Origin: Apodospora peruviana
Lineage: Eukaryota > Ascomycota > Sordariomycetes > Sordariales > Lasiosphaeriaceae
Direction: 5' to 3'
Assembly: GCA_033439685.1 (NCBI GenBank)
Contig: JAUEDM010000001.1
Span: 9,114,001-9,178,000 of the forward strand
DNA: 64,000 nucleotides
The notes under the pieces were generated by a model. It saw nothing but the letters and a program-made list of their open reading frames with translations. It was not told where the DNA came from and searched no databases. Within the stretch, counting starts at the first letter, position 1. Each line of letters opens with the position of its first letter. A program made the translations under genes and the position numbers. Shown here piece by piece: positions 43,498 to 55,100 of the stretch.

Positions 43498-44361
43498 CTA
43501 GCTAAACACAACCGTCTTGGTGTTATTCAAAAACAGCCTCCGCTCAGCATACCACTTGACCGCAGCAGCCAGCACATTGCTCTCGACATTGGATCCCTCA
43601 TCAACCAGCTGATTCGGGTTCATGCCGTGATCAACACGAGCAACACGCTGCTCGATGATCGGCCCCTCGTCCAAATCCGCCGTGACAAAGTGCGCTGTGG
43701 CGCCAATAATCTTGACGCCCCTCTCATACGCCTGGTGGTACGGCTTCGCGCCCTTGAAGCTGGGCAGGAACGAGTGATGAATATTGATGATCTTGCCGGA
43801 CATGGCCTCGCACAGCGTCGGAGACAAAACCTGCATGTATCTCGCCAGCACCACCAACTCGACATCGTGCTGGCGAACCAGCTCCAAGATCTGCGCCTCC
43901 TGCGCGGCTTTTGTGTCCTTCGTGACGGGCAGGTGGCGGAACTCAATCCCATAACTGGTGGCCAGCGGCGCAAAGTCTGGGTGGTTGGACACGATGACCG
44001 GGATGTCGATGGGCAACTGACCCGTCTTCGCGCGGAAGAGCAGGTCGTTGAGGCAGTGGCCGATCTTGGAGACCATGATCAGCACCCGCGTTTTTTGGGC
44101 TGTCGGCCGGATGTCGTACGTCATGGGCGCGTACTGGGCCGCCAGCGTGTTGAACCCTTCGCGCAGGTAGGTTATGTCAGGCGTCGGCGTGGGGCCGAAG
44201 TGCACGCGCATGAAGAATTTTTCGCTGACCGGATCGGAGAATTGTTGGAGGTCCAAGATGTTGAGGCCCTCGCGGGCGAAGATGCCCGTCACGGCGTGCA
44301 CGATGCCCGGCTTGTCGGGGCACGACAGCGTGAGGATGTGGTCGTTGGCCAGTTTGGACAT
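43498..44361 (-). CDS. purU: Formyltetrahydrofolate deformylase (PurU type)
   Basis: A single frame of 287 residues from ATG 44361; an ATG-less extension to 44406 is ignored. Residues 6-85 form an ACT domain (ILTLSCPDKPGIVHAVTGIF). Residues 90-280 are the formyltransferase-like catalytic domain. The active-site set is present: Asn193 and His195 in NIHHSFLP and Asp231 in DLDEGPII. The enzyme hydrolyses 10-formyl-tetrahydrofolate to formate and tetrahydrofolate, balancing one-carbon units. The length and order equal those of the bacterial enzyme. It converges on the DUF4185-like gene with 100 bp between stops, and diverges from the DUF1275 gene. Confidence 0.95.
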   Translation of the reverse strand: MSKLANDHILTLSCPDKPGIVHAVTGIFAREGLNILDLQQFSDPVSEKFFMRVHFGPTPTPDITYLREGFNTLAAQYAPMTYDIRPTAQKTRVLIMVSKIGHCLNDLLFRAKTGQLPIDIPVIVSNHPDFAPLATSYGIEFRHLPVTKDTKAAQEAQILELVRQHDVELVVLARYMQVLSPTLCEAMSGKIINIHHSFLPSFKGAKPYHQAYERGVKIIGATAHFVTADLDEGPIIEQRVARVDHGMNPNQLVDEGSNVESNVLAAAVKWYAERRLFLNNTKTVVFS

Positions 44362-45165
44362 TTTGAAGGTGAGTGGTTGGTTGTCGTTAAGCTGTCTGCA
44401 CTTCACTCAGTGACGTTCTTCGCTGGCATGTATCAGGGTGGGGGCGGTTGAGTCATCTCTCCATATGTCAAAAATCGTGGAGTTGCCCGCGATGTGTCCA
44501 CTTCTCTCGCTTTGATAGCGGCAGCAAAACCTTCTTCAAGTTCCTCAACGTGGTTTTCAACTGAAATTGTGTGACACGGGTTAGGGTTATAGTAGCATTA
44601 GAGCCCTGTCTCGGAACAGGACATCCGCATCGATTCTGGTACAATAAGCCAAGAACTTGAAGTTTGGTTGCGTCTAGTTGCCGTCTCAATGACTTGCGAT
44701 ATATCTTTGTGTACCTGTGTAAGTGACCCCTGAACTGGCTGTCATCCAATCCCTTTCTGAGACAGCTCCAGGGTTGTTCTACAATGCGTGGACGGAGAAC
44801 TCCGACGCCACAGCAGCTTTCAGTACCTAGCGATATCGGTCTTAGGCGCGATGTCGTCACACGATGGGCAAACAAGGGAGACACAAAAATGGAAATGATC
44901 CAAGGACAATGATCGGAAAAATCACGCACAGGATATTTACCTCACGAGTCAAATGAGTAAAGAAACGCGACAGCTTATCGTTGCACAAAGTTTCAACTTC
45001 AATTGAGCTTCCAAAGTTCCATCCCCCGCTTGACATCTGATAGCGACAGATACAGTGGACACAGCACTAATAAGGTAACTGGAGATTCTCCGCAGCGGCT
45101 CCCATCCCGGTGCAGGTCATCCGCCGACGCGTGATTGTGACATCCACCACCCCCGGGGGATACCA
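44362..45165. other. Shared upstream region of purU-like and DUF1275 genes
   Basis: A bidirectional promoter region of 0.8 kb. A 153-codon minus-strand ORF (44929-44468) has no coding character or domain. Nothing else is seen. Confidence 0.45.
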
Positions 45166-46197
45166 ATGCAAACAATGTCGGCCGAAACATCCGACTCCAA
45201 CTCCAACTCCGATCACGACCAGCAACCGCCCTCAAAATCCACGACGGCGGGAAACCCAAACAGCCATGGCGGCCCTTCAGGAATGGTGGCTCGGCTGCTG
45301 TCGCGAGCGACACAGCTCCGCGATGACGTTTCCCTGAACCACACCGACATCCCGATTCTCGCCTGCTGCATGGTCTCCGGACTCTGCGACAGCGTCGCCT
45401 TCAACGCGACAGGCACGTTCGCATCAATGCAAACAGGTACTTCACCCCCTATCCTCCTCCCCCCTCCCTCCACTAAATTTTGGTCAAAAGGAAACACAAT
45501 CTTCCTCGCCCTAGGCGCCGCCTCCCTCCCAGCAAACCAACCAACCCTCTGGCTGCGCGCTTTAGTCTCGATCCTCGCCTTCTGGTTCGGGTGCTTCCTC
45601 TTCTCGAAATCCCGGCACCTGCACCCTCAACGCAAAGCGACGCTCACAATATCATTCCTCCTCCAAGCCGTCTTCATATTTATCGCCGCCGCCCTGGCGC
45701 AAACACGCACCGTCCCTGCGTTCGGCATGTCTCTCCTCCCTACCGACGCAAACGACGCGCAACACGAAGCCGACGAAGACGATCCCGTTGCACTGATACC
45801 GCTTGCGCTGCTGGCGTTCCAGTTCGGCGGGCAGATCGTCACGAGCAGGATATTGGGCCTCAACGAGGTTCCCACTAATGTGTTGACGTCTCTGTACTGC
45901 GATCTGTGGAGTGATCCCTACCTTTTTGCAGGACTCAAGGAGAATAGGAAAAGAAATCGGAGGATGTTGGCGATTTTGCTGCTTGTTGCTGGCGGGGTTG
46001 TTGGTGGTTGGCTGCAGAGGAGCCGTGCTGGGATGAGCGCCGCGCTGTGGATTGCTGGGGGGATCAAGTTTGTTATTGCGCTCGGCTGGGTGATCTGGAG
46101 GGGGAAGAAGACTGAGATTGGTTCCGGTGATGATACTGCGCGAGAGAAGGAGAAGCAGGTGGTTCGGAGCAAGTCTGGGGTAGGGGCAGGTGTTTGA
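45166..46197 (+). CDS. DUF1275 (YoaK-like) membrane protein
   Basis: Two exons, 45166-45436 and 45491-46197; 325 residues. The 54-nt intron (GTACTT...AAAAG) is also open in frame, but removal restores the family motif FASMQT-GNTIFLALG, so I take it as spliced. Membrane segments: PILACCMVSGLCDSVAFNA, LWLRALVSILAFWFGCFLF, ISFLLQAVFIFIAAAL, LIPLALLAFQFGGQIV, MLAILLLVAGGVVGGWL and ALWIAGGIKFVIALGWVIW, giving six. NEVPTNVLTSLYCDL is the conserved second-half block. The N-terminal 50 residues are polar. The function is unknown for the family; transport has been suggested. Confidence 0.85.
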   Translation: MQTMSAETSDSNSNSDHDQQPPSKSTTAGNPNSHGGPSGMVARLLSRATQLRDDVSLNHTDIPILACCMVSGLCDSVAFNATGTFASMQTGTSPPILLPPPSTKFWSKGNTIFLALGAASLPANQPTLWLRALVSILAFWFGCFLFSKSRHLHPQRKATLTISFLLQAVFIFIAAALAQTRTVPAFGMSLLPTDANDAQHEADEDDPVALIPLALLAFQFGGQIVTSRILGLNEVPTNVLTSLYCDLWSDPYLFAGLKENRKRNRRMLAILLLVAGGVVGGWLQRSRAGMSAALWIAGGIKFVIALGWVIWRGKKTEIGSGDDTAREKEKQVVRSKSGVGAGV

Positions 46198-47015
46198 TCA
46201 GGAAGACGATAAGTGGGATCTTCTTGGTGATTTCAGCGTTGGAATTGGTGCAAGCGTTTATCAAGAAGGATGATCACAGAGATTATATGGCTCTGGATTT
46301 TGTGGAGCGCAGGTAGTCTTGCGGATAAATACCTGGCTTCCTCCTTGATCTTTCTTTACAAGACCTTGAGATTGGTCTTAGAACCAGCGGCAGCATGACT
46401 ATGGTATGTCACGAGCACGTCTTTTGTTGCCCCAGGAATACCGTGAAATGTTTGGATGGCATATGGGTGTATTACTGTGTGCTCACGACAAGATCCTGGA
46501 TCACGGTGTGAAGCCAGGCCCGCATGTAAACAAACCCCTGTTAGAGGACATTTTGTGGTAACAGGTCATCAAGCGAACAGTCCACGTGGAAACATTGGAT
46601 ATCACCATGGATGCGAAAGAAAACTATTGATACGAAAGACATGCGAGCATGTATGTTACTCAAGTAATGTCAAACGCTATGGTCAAGTCATACCTTTCTG
46701 ATGGTATGCCAATAAAACCGAAACAAACGCTGTGTGTGCACTTCAGTACAACCACCGTGCAGCAACCTGACCGACCGATGCAACCAAATCATCCCAAGAA
46801 CCAATTCTCAGACTCAGAAAGACACAACGCTACCAGAGGAACCTCGCCAACTCTTACAACTTACTCATGGATTTCTCCATCATGAACGGACCATCTTTGT
46901 ACAATGAGACTGTCTCTTCTGTCTCCAAAAGACGGCCATCGACGGATTCCTGGGAATAGTGACTAGAGGATCCGGACTCATCCGAACGGGGTGCCTGTGG
47001 GATGTGCATAAAGGG
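46198..47015. other. Intergenic stretch between convergent genes
   Basis: 3' flanks of the DUF1275 gene and the repeat-protein gene. Short ORFs only. Confidence 0.5.
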
Positions 47016-48993
47016 CTATACGCAGTTCAAGGCTGCCCTTGACTCTGAGCCCGGCTCGGGTTTACGTACGTCGGTGGTGAAGAACATGTCATCCGTTTGG
47101 GGGGACCCGTCGCGTGTGCCCGCCCGGGAAGAGTTCAAGGCCGCCGCTACCTCTAAGCGCGAGGCCATGGGATAGGCGCTTGGTCGCGGGAGTGACTCAA
47201 CTTGGCCGGAACTCTTGGCTGGGGGGAAGAACGCAACCTTGCCAGAAAACTCAACTGGGCCAGAGAATGCCACAGTCTTCGTGCCTTGACTCTTTCCCTT
47301 GTTTACGATGCCAACGGAGTTCTTGTCCGGATCAGCATCGTACTCGGACTCGGGAATTTCATCTGGCTGTTCCTTGTAAAAGTTCTCCCTAATCTCCGAG
47401 ATTTCGTGTAGTCGCTTCTTCTGCTTTTTCTGAGCCTCCATCTTCCGCTCCAGACGCCTGGTTAACATGTCGATGTCGTGGTCGGCTGTTTTGAGCATCC
47501 GTCTCCGCGAATCCACCAGAGCGTCCAGGCGACCCATCAGTTGGTCGAAGTCGTCGTCGATTCTGTTGAGCGCATCTCTCCGCGACTCCAAAAGAATCTC
47601 CAGGTCATACGTCGCTGAGGAAATTTCGTTGATGGCTTTGTGGGGTAGATGTTCCTGGGCCTCCTTCAGAAGCTTCAGACGGGCCGTGAGGTCGGAAATT
47701 CCGTTGTGGCTTCTGCGGAGTATCTTTTTCCGGAACTCACTCATAGCCTCCATACGGCCCGCTAAATCCTCAATTTCAGAGTCGGGGGACAAAGGAGGTG
47801 CTGACGAGCCAGAGGAGCTCTCATCGCTGTCGCTGTCGCTGTCGCTGTCGTAGTTCGAGTCATCGCCAGAGACCAGGCCAGGCGGAGCGTTGCCATAAGG
47901 CGGCTGTTGCGGAGGAGGAGCTGGCGGTTGTCGAGATAAATGGCCGCGACGATGCGCACCCTGCACAGTGCTGGGAATGCCCTGGGACGTCAAGGGTAGA
48001 CTGGGATTGCCGCCAACCTCACCTGGTTTCCTGTCCCTGATGTTACTACTCGGCTGGAAAATATTGGGTGTCTCGTAAGGAATCAGCTTCAACTTACATC
48101 AGCAATAAGGTATTGGGCCGATCAGAGGCATCTGCTTCATGACCATTGTGACGCGTCGTGCCATTGCCCGCTGGTAATGCAGGGGGTGCTGGTGGCCTAG
48201 AGGAGTTGGCATATTGGGGTTTTTGGTTTGCTATCGATAGCTGTTGTTGCCGAGCCATATGCTGTTGCAGTAGCTGCTGTTGTGTCTGTTGGACCTGCGG
48301 CGGAAGAGGTTGGATCCCCCCTTGTCCTTGCCGGGAATAATGGAGCTTTGGCGCCTGCTGGGCAGCCTGTTGCCGTGTCTGTTGCTGAGCCTGAGGCTGC
48401 TGGTACTGTTGCTGAAGTTGGTTCTGTTGTTGCTGCGTACCTTGTGCTTGCGGTCGAGCATCTGTCTGGAGGGTTGTAGCGCCGGACGACGGCCCGGCCA
48501 GTCGACTTTGACTCGGAGGAGTGGGAGGGTGGACGGGCTTGAGTGCGGAAACCACGCGAGGTACGACTTTGCTGAGATCGGCCAATGAGGCCTGTGAGGC
48601 ATCACTGACATTGGCTCTCTTGATGGCATCTTGGTCGACGACCTGCTCAGGAGAATTCGGTTCATGGGCAATGTGGCCGGTCGTGCCACTGTCAGGACCA
48701 GGGACCACGCCAGTTGGGATGCTGCTGAGACGGTCCGTTAAGGTCACAATATTTTTGTGCATGGCATCATAGTCGACGACCTGCCCAGAGTGACCGGTCG
48801 TGACAGGGTGAAGGCCAGGGAGCAGATGAGGCAGGGTTTTTCTGACATTGGCGATTAGGGCATCGTACCGTCTCTTACGGCCATCGTCGCCGACGAGGAC
48901 GACTTGCTCAGGGCAAGTCGGTTCATGGGCATTGTGACTGGTCGTGCCATTGCTGGTGCCGGAGGGCTGTGTTAGTTTACCGCCGTTAGTCAT
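47016..48993 (-). CDS. Unknown protein with Gln-rich part and five 25-residue helical repeats
   Basis: Two exons, 48993-48098 and 48030-47016, joined by a 67-nt intron (GTAAGT...GGACAG) that restores the frame; 636 residues. I do not recognise a domain. The N-terminal third carries diverged copies of a motif 'GTT-H-x-AHEP-x2-PEQVV' (HNAHEPTCPEQVV, HIAHEPNSPEQVV, and weaker HSGQVV and HNGHEA). A Gln-rich segment follows (QQQQNQLQQQYQQPQAQQQ), then an acidic Ser-Asp run. After it come five head-to-tail units of exactly 25 residues, beginning IEDLAGRMEA, ISDLTARLKL, ISSATYDLEI, FDQLMGRLDA and IDMLTRRLER, each helical with a basic patch (RRMLK, RRDAL), likely a coiled coil. Composition suggests a nuclear or scaffold role; this is inference. 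An alternative is two separate genes, which the intron join makes less likely. Confidence 0.7.
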
Positions 48994-50050
48994 TTTGTGA
49001 TACTGACGCTTCAAATTCCCAAAAGTGCGATTTGAAGGGGACCTGTTGATATGAGAAAGGGAACTGTTGATGTGATGAATTATGCGTCGAGAAATGGGCT
49101 GCTGCGAAAAGAGGGAAAAGGTTGTCAGCTTACCAGTTGCTCGGAACCCTCTAAAATCACAAAGACTGGCACTGGCTTCACAGGAAGGAGCCTACCTACA
49201 TGACTGACACACGGGGTGAGGAAATCATGAATACACTTGGTAGGAGCTGTTGCTAGTTTTTTACACCTCCCCCTTTTCGGGCGACCACGCCTCCATCATG
49301 CGAGGTGATCATGACGGGAAAGCGTGGTAGTCGGCAACTTAAGAATGGCAAGTATTACTGTTCCAGAGGCATTGCGCCCGAGAAAAACGGAAAAAAAGCC
49401 AAGCTGAGGTCCATGGTTGAACTCAAACCCGAGAATATCATGGGTACATGAGGTGCCCCTTTTCTCGTACTGTTGTTTTAAGCATGATCAAAACAGCAAC
49501 CATGCGAGCCGGGCTGACCGCTGCAGGTTTTGACAGGAAACAACGCTGATCAGCTGGCCTGGAGCTTCTGTCCCGCGGAGTCTTGCAGTGGCGATTGTTG
49601 GGACCTTATTGGTCACGATTTCGTCTCGTCGAATCAGAGGACGAGAATGGGTCAGCAAACACTCGAAATCTTCCACAGTCCCTGCATCTTGTCCCCGCTT
49701 CTGATTGATCAATTCTACGGAAACTGCAGTCCAGCAGCTTTTAGCGCCATCCTCGGCATTACATCACCACCTCACTGACCCCGTTCCACCCCGCTAAATC
49801 GGGCCCAAGGTGTGGAGGTCATCGGTCAGATCGGACGTTTTCGTGAAATGATCCTTCTTCACATTTGCAACTCGATCCGACCCGCAACACATTCAACATT
49901 GTTACTCCCACGAGAAGGAGCACCTTGTCCCGATGATAGAAACACGACGATAGCCAATTCCAGCGTGTAACGCGCTAATCCTCTGCCGACCGATCCATTG
50001 CGCACACCACCCGCCGAGCAAGCGACCGGACGACAGACAAGACAAAGACA
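48994..50050. other. Shared upstream region of two divergent genes
   Basis: About 1.06 kb between the starts of the repeat-protein gene and the DHA1-type MFS gene. Only short chance ORFs are seen. Confidence 0.5.
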
Positions 50051-52190
50051 ATGGTGCACACCGGCCAGGCAGCCAGCGCGGCGGCCGCGACAGCCTCCTC
50101 GCAAGCCAACCTTTCCCGTCCGCGCCGACTTCCCTCGAGCGGCTCCTTCCACGCCGGCGCTCCCTTCCCCCAGCTCTCTCCCTACGCCTACGAGGATGTC
50201 GCCGCCGGACAGAGCAGCGCCGGAAGCAGGCAGCGACGACGCCGAAGCTCAGCAGCCGCGACACCTTCCGGCTACGGACCGTTCCGCCGCCTCTCGACGC
50301 ACAACCGATACCACACCTTCCCGACCCAACCACCCAAAACACCGTCCGAACAGCCGAACTCCCCGCCGAGGTACCCGCCATTCTTGTCGGCGTCATCCCG
50401 CGGCCCGGCATCAGGCGACGGCGACGAGGAAGACAATGGCGGGAGCAGCCCAGAGGGCTCGCTCTCCGCGTCCTCGCACAGCTCCCAGCAGCAAGGGGGC
50501 GACACGTCCACCCCGCTGCCGTGGAAACAATTGGCATTGCTGGCGCTGCTTTCGTTAGCCGAACAGACGGCGCTCAACTCGATCGGACCATACCTACCCA
50601 CTATGGTCGCATCGTTTCCTTCTGTGCCAGCCGGGCAAGTAGGTCTTTACGTTGGGTTATTGGCGTCGTCATTTGCGCTCGCGCAGCTCGCTACAAATCT
50701 GTTCTGGGGGTACCTGTCGGACAGGATTGGTCGCAAACCGGTCATGCTGCTGGGTACGTCGCTGCTTGGGGTATGTTTTGTGTTCTTTGGGTTTTGCACC
50801 GAGTACGCGCATCTTGTCGGCGTGCACGTGGCCATGGGACTACTGAACGGGAACGCGGCGGTGGTGCCGACGTGTCTCGGGGAGGTGACGGACAAGACGA
50901 ACCAGAGCAGGGCGTTTACGTGGCTGCCGGTGATATACAGCTTGGGGAGCATTACCGGGCCCGCGGTGGGTGGCCTGTTAGCTGGGAAGGTTGGTGACGA
51001 CGGAGACAGACACCCATTTTTGGTGCCGAATATCACGGCTGCGGCGCTGCTGGGGTTCAGTGTGCTGGTGGTGGGCATCTGGTTTGAGGAAACTTTGGAG
51101 AGTGATGGTGATCAGATGGCTGCTGAAGACGGGTTTGGCAACTGGATCAGGAAGGTCTGGACACAGTTGGGTGGTTGCTTCGGCAAGAGGAAGGAAAGGA
51201 GAGGCAGCAGCAGCTGGAGTTCAAGATGGCCGACCGCGGCGCATGGTGCCGGCCGGGATCAAGGCTACAGCGAGGACGATGATGTCAGCTCGGCCGAGGA
51301 GGGCGCTGATGAGCAACAAACTTTGCTTGGCTCAAGCACCACCGACGGCGACAACAAGAATAACCTCACACCACAGGAGAAGTCGGCATTCCGCCAACTG
51401 GCCAATCGCACCACTTTAGCTGTCCTGGTCACATATCTGGTGTTCCAGCTTTCCAATATCTCGTACAACTCCCTCTACCCAATCTTCGCCTCTGCACCGT
51501 CCCCAACAGGTCGTGATCTTGGACCGAGCACCATAGGGCTCAGTCTGTCATTGGCCGGGCTGGCGACCATTCTATTCCAAGGGTTTCTGTTCCAGCCGCT
51601 GAAGTCGCGCGTGGGTAACCTAGGAACCTACCGGTGGTCGCTGTTTGGCATGGCGATCAGCATGGCCATGATGCCGTGGATTGGATACGTGGACGAAGAC
51701 AGGCCTTGGCTAGGTCTTGGTACAGGAAAGGGATGGTTGTACACTGAGCTTGGCGTTGTTCTGGTGCTGAAGAATATCTGTGCGGTCGGAGGATTGAGCA
51801 GCGTGATGCTTTTGGTAAGTACTAGTTGTCTATGACCTTCTTGATCCGGATGCTGACTTGATGCAGATCACCAACTCTGCCCCGTCGCACGAGACTCTAG
51901 GCACCCTGAACGGGATTGCCCAGACCCTTTCCGCGGCAGGCCGCAGCGTCGGCCCCTTTTTGTCGGGTGGACTGTTCACCCTCTCGACTCGCGTCCAGCC
52001 AAAGGGCGAGGCCTTGGCATGGGGCTTGTTCGCCGGCGTCTCGCTCTTGGGATGGGCCGGCACATTCTTGATTCGCCCAAAGGGTGCCAGGCTGGAGAGT
52101 GCGGACTTCATGGGCGATGATGATGGCACAGACGATAGTGGAGTGGGTGGGGACGAGGAGGCGGTCTCAGGTGGTGATGCTTCAGAGTGA
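50051..52190 (+). CDS. DHA1-type MFS transporter with long cytosolic tail and loop
   Basis: Two exons, 50051-51814 and 51867-52190, with a 52-nt phase-0 intron (GTAAGT...ATGCAG); 695 residues. A disordered Ser/Arg/Pro-rich N-terminus of about 155 residues precedes TM1 (WKQLALLALLSLAEQTALNS). The MFS signature between TM2 and TM3 is GYLSDRIGRKPVM. TM4-TM5 include GLLNGNAAVVPTCLGEVTDK and the DHA1 motif C-like SLGSITGPAVGGLLAG. A charged central loop of about 100 residues (EDDDVSSAEEGADEQQ) splits the halves. The block ITNSAPSHETLGTLNGIAQT, at the start of exon 2, is typical of the yeast YCR023C-like group. The likely role is efflux or export across an internal or plasma membrane; the substrate is unknown. 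Confidence 0.9.
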
Positions 52191-55100
52191 GCCTAATTTC
52201 GTCATAATGTGTGGAAACGGGACTTTTTGTCGGGTTTAGGTAGGTGAAAATGCATGGTAGGTTTGGTGTATGAGGCTTCATGGGCATGCTTGGATCGAGT
52301 AGTTTTGATCATTGAGCATAGACGGTACATAGGATAGGTTACGCATAATCAGGTGGTGGTGGAAACGGCGGAATATGATAATGGGTATGAATAAGTGGAT
52401 GTATGGCTCCTCTGTTCAACAGGCAGCAAAGCGATGTATTATTGTCGGTGCTGATTATCTTTCCCCTTTCACGTGCTGGTTTGACAGTTTGGCTCCTATC
52501 CCATGCTATTCCCAGATCAGCTCCCGCTATGTTAGTAGTCGGCAGAATAGCCATTCTTGTCGATAGCTGTTCTTTGACCAGCTGGCTTCGTTATCTTATT
52601 CTTTTGCTAAGGTATAGTCCATTGAAAGCCATGTGGATGGTCCATTGGAAACCATGGCCCATACACGGCTATTCCCAGCAGGCAGCAATGAAGCCAGGCC
52701 TGATAGTTATTTGTTTTCATTTGATCTTTAGACCCTTTCTAGATTTAGACGTTCACGAGTAGGAGAATCAAAATAGGAATTTCCAGGTTTCGGTCCCATC
52801 CCAATGCAGGCTCCTCCTTGCATGGTATGAATAGGTATTCGCTGCCAGGCACACCAAGTCTTCGGTGACTGGATGAATCGGTACCTACCGAGCCGGTCCT
52901 TTCGTGGTGGTTGGCCAGCAGTTCTGGTTTGCTGTAGGCACACTACCTACGTAGTTACTAGTCGGTGCGTTCATCTCCCTTGCTCTCGCCGCTCGGGCGA
53001 TTTTATGACTCCGTACCTTATCTAGCTCGGATGCAGTTTGATATCTATGATTAGTAGTAGTACATTCCTCCACCTGTGGTGTTGGCGAGTGTGGCGCTGG
53101 CGATGCAGGTCCATGGCTGTAGGGCCCGGAAGGCAAGCCACATGTAGCCCTGTGTTGTGTTCGCGCAGCTGCGTGGTTGCGGCTATGAGTTGGGTTAAAT
53201 TCAGTTTGACCAATAAGACTTGGTGCATTGAACTAGATTCTGTCGTATCCCAACTCTACGTATCGAAGCATGCCCAGTCCGTATAGGTATCCGCTGCAGA
53301 TCCATTCTGTGTTCCCATTGAATCATCGGCGTAATATCTTCTGAACTATCTCATTATGATCAGTAAGTCATTGTCGGCAATCTTTTACATGAGTAACTCT
53401 TGAGATAATTCATTCGACCCCCTTTACTTCGCAGAATGATTCCAAGAAGGGCTTAGCTCTTGAAAGAAGAAGTCCGATGGATGATTGGGACGGTGTGGTG
53501 TCTCCTCTGCACTGGCGTGATTTGGCGTTGACAGAAGTTAGGCACTGATATTAGGTGAGTCTTCTTGTCATGACCGAGGAGGCAGGTAGGTATTCAGCAG
53601 GACAAGGGGCTAGCTATCATAGCCCCCAAGGTTGATCCCGATATAATTAGGGGAAGTAGAAAGCTTGTTCGAAAGAAGAAGGTGAAGTTGGCTATATGAT
53701 ATGGTAAGCAAGATACAGTTCAAGTAGAATTAGTTTGGTTTGATGACATATAAGGTCCGGACACTGTCGATGTTAGGAGATAGATAGAGTCAAAGGGCTG
53801 CCTGCCTGCCGGGAATGACTGCATGTTTTTGTGGAAAGCAGGTGACGGGGCTCTTGCAGGCCATTGGTCTGTAACGGCCGAAGACGGGGTGGTTGAACCA
53901 CAGCATCGGGAATGCTCGAGAATACCATATGTTGAGTTGTTTGTGTTATTACGTGTAGTTGAGTTTCCCAGAGCTCACCCCTGTCCGGCTGACAACTCTT
54001 GGCTAAACACGGTATTCTCGGCTCTCAGTGGTCAATTTGGTGTGGGATATGATGCAACCTGGAAAGTGAGATGAAAAAGTTCCTCGCAGGCGGTCTCCAA
54101 CTGGCAGCCTGCAGCGCCGCGCCGGCACTTCACTCCGCCCTGGGATGGGTGGGCTTTCTTGACCCAGTCGCCGTTTCGCGTATCCAGCATGCCAGCCTAG
54201 ATGGGTCCTTTTGAGACACGGGTAGGGCAGATCTTCAGTGGCGGGTGGGCTAGGGGAGAGAGCCTCAAAATCGAACTCAGCTACCAATCACAGCACATAA
54301 TTGAGTTTTAAGACACAAGCAAGCTGAATGCCACGTGTAGACAAGCAGTCAACATTGACACGTGAAGCTTTGGGGAGTCACGCCGAGATCAGTGAACACG
54401 TTCGCAGGGCCGGAGCGCCTAGTAAGGCAGGCCGTTGCAAAACTATTCGTGGAAAGAATTAGGAACGATCTGATCGGCCGAAGGCGTTCATCGCGATTGT
54501 AAACTTGGGGCGACAAAGTACACTGAAGTCTCTCGACTTTGTGGTCGTGTCTGCATCCAGTACCTGTTCCTGCAGTTTGGGCTGGAGCTGGCGAATCACG
54601 ACCTTGAAGACCAAGATGAAGAAAATAAGTATCAGTCATCCTTGAAAGCCCAAGCCTGAAGTACACGAGGTGCTAATAATGGACGATCTTCGGGACTTTG
54701 TTTCTTGAATGGGTGATTACCCTATCAGCAGCTGATACCTTTGTAAAATATCTCATGACATGAACTGCAACGACGGAGGTGGAAGCTTTCCGTTCCCGGC
54801 CGGTGGGCCCCGAATCTGATGACATGAGTGCGGGCTGCCTCATTTACCCAAACTCTCTGCCTGGGGCTGCTGCTACCATCACTGTCGTCAGGGCACTCAC
54901 TGGCGCACCTGCGCACCTTCCTGTGTGGTGCTGATCGGCCCCCGCTGTCAAGGGAAAACGCGGGGTAGCTTCCTGCAATTGACGAATTGAAGCTTCGAGG
55001 TGGGGGCTTTCCCAGAGCTGAACTGCTGAGGTGGGATGAAGAACAGTTGACCTGTCGCACCTCCCCGGTGAACAACGAACAATGAGATTTTAGACGCGAA

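Noticed and set aside
43369..44451. 360-codon plus-strand ORF over the deformylase gene
   Set aside because: Antisense shadow of the clearly real purU-type gene; Arg/His-rich nonsense composition.
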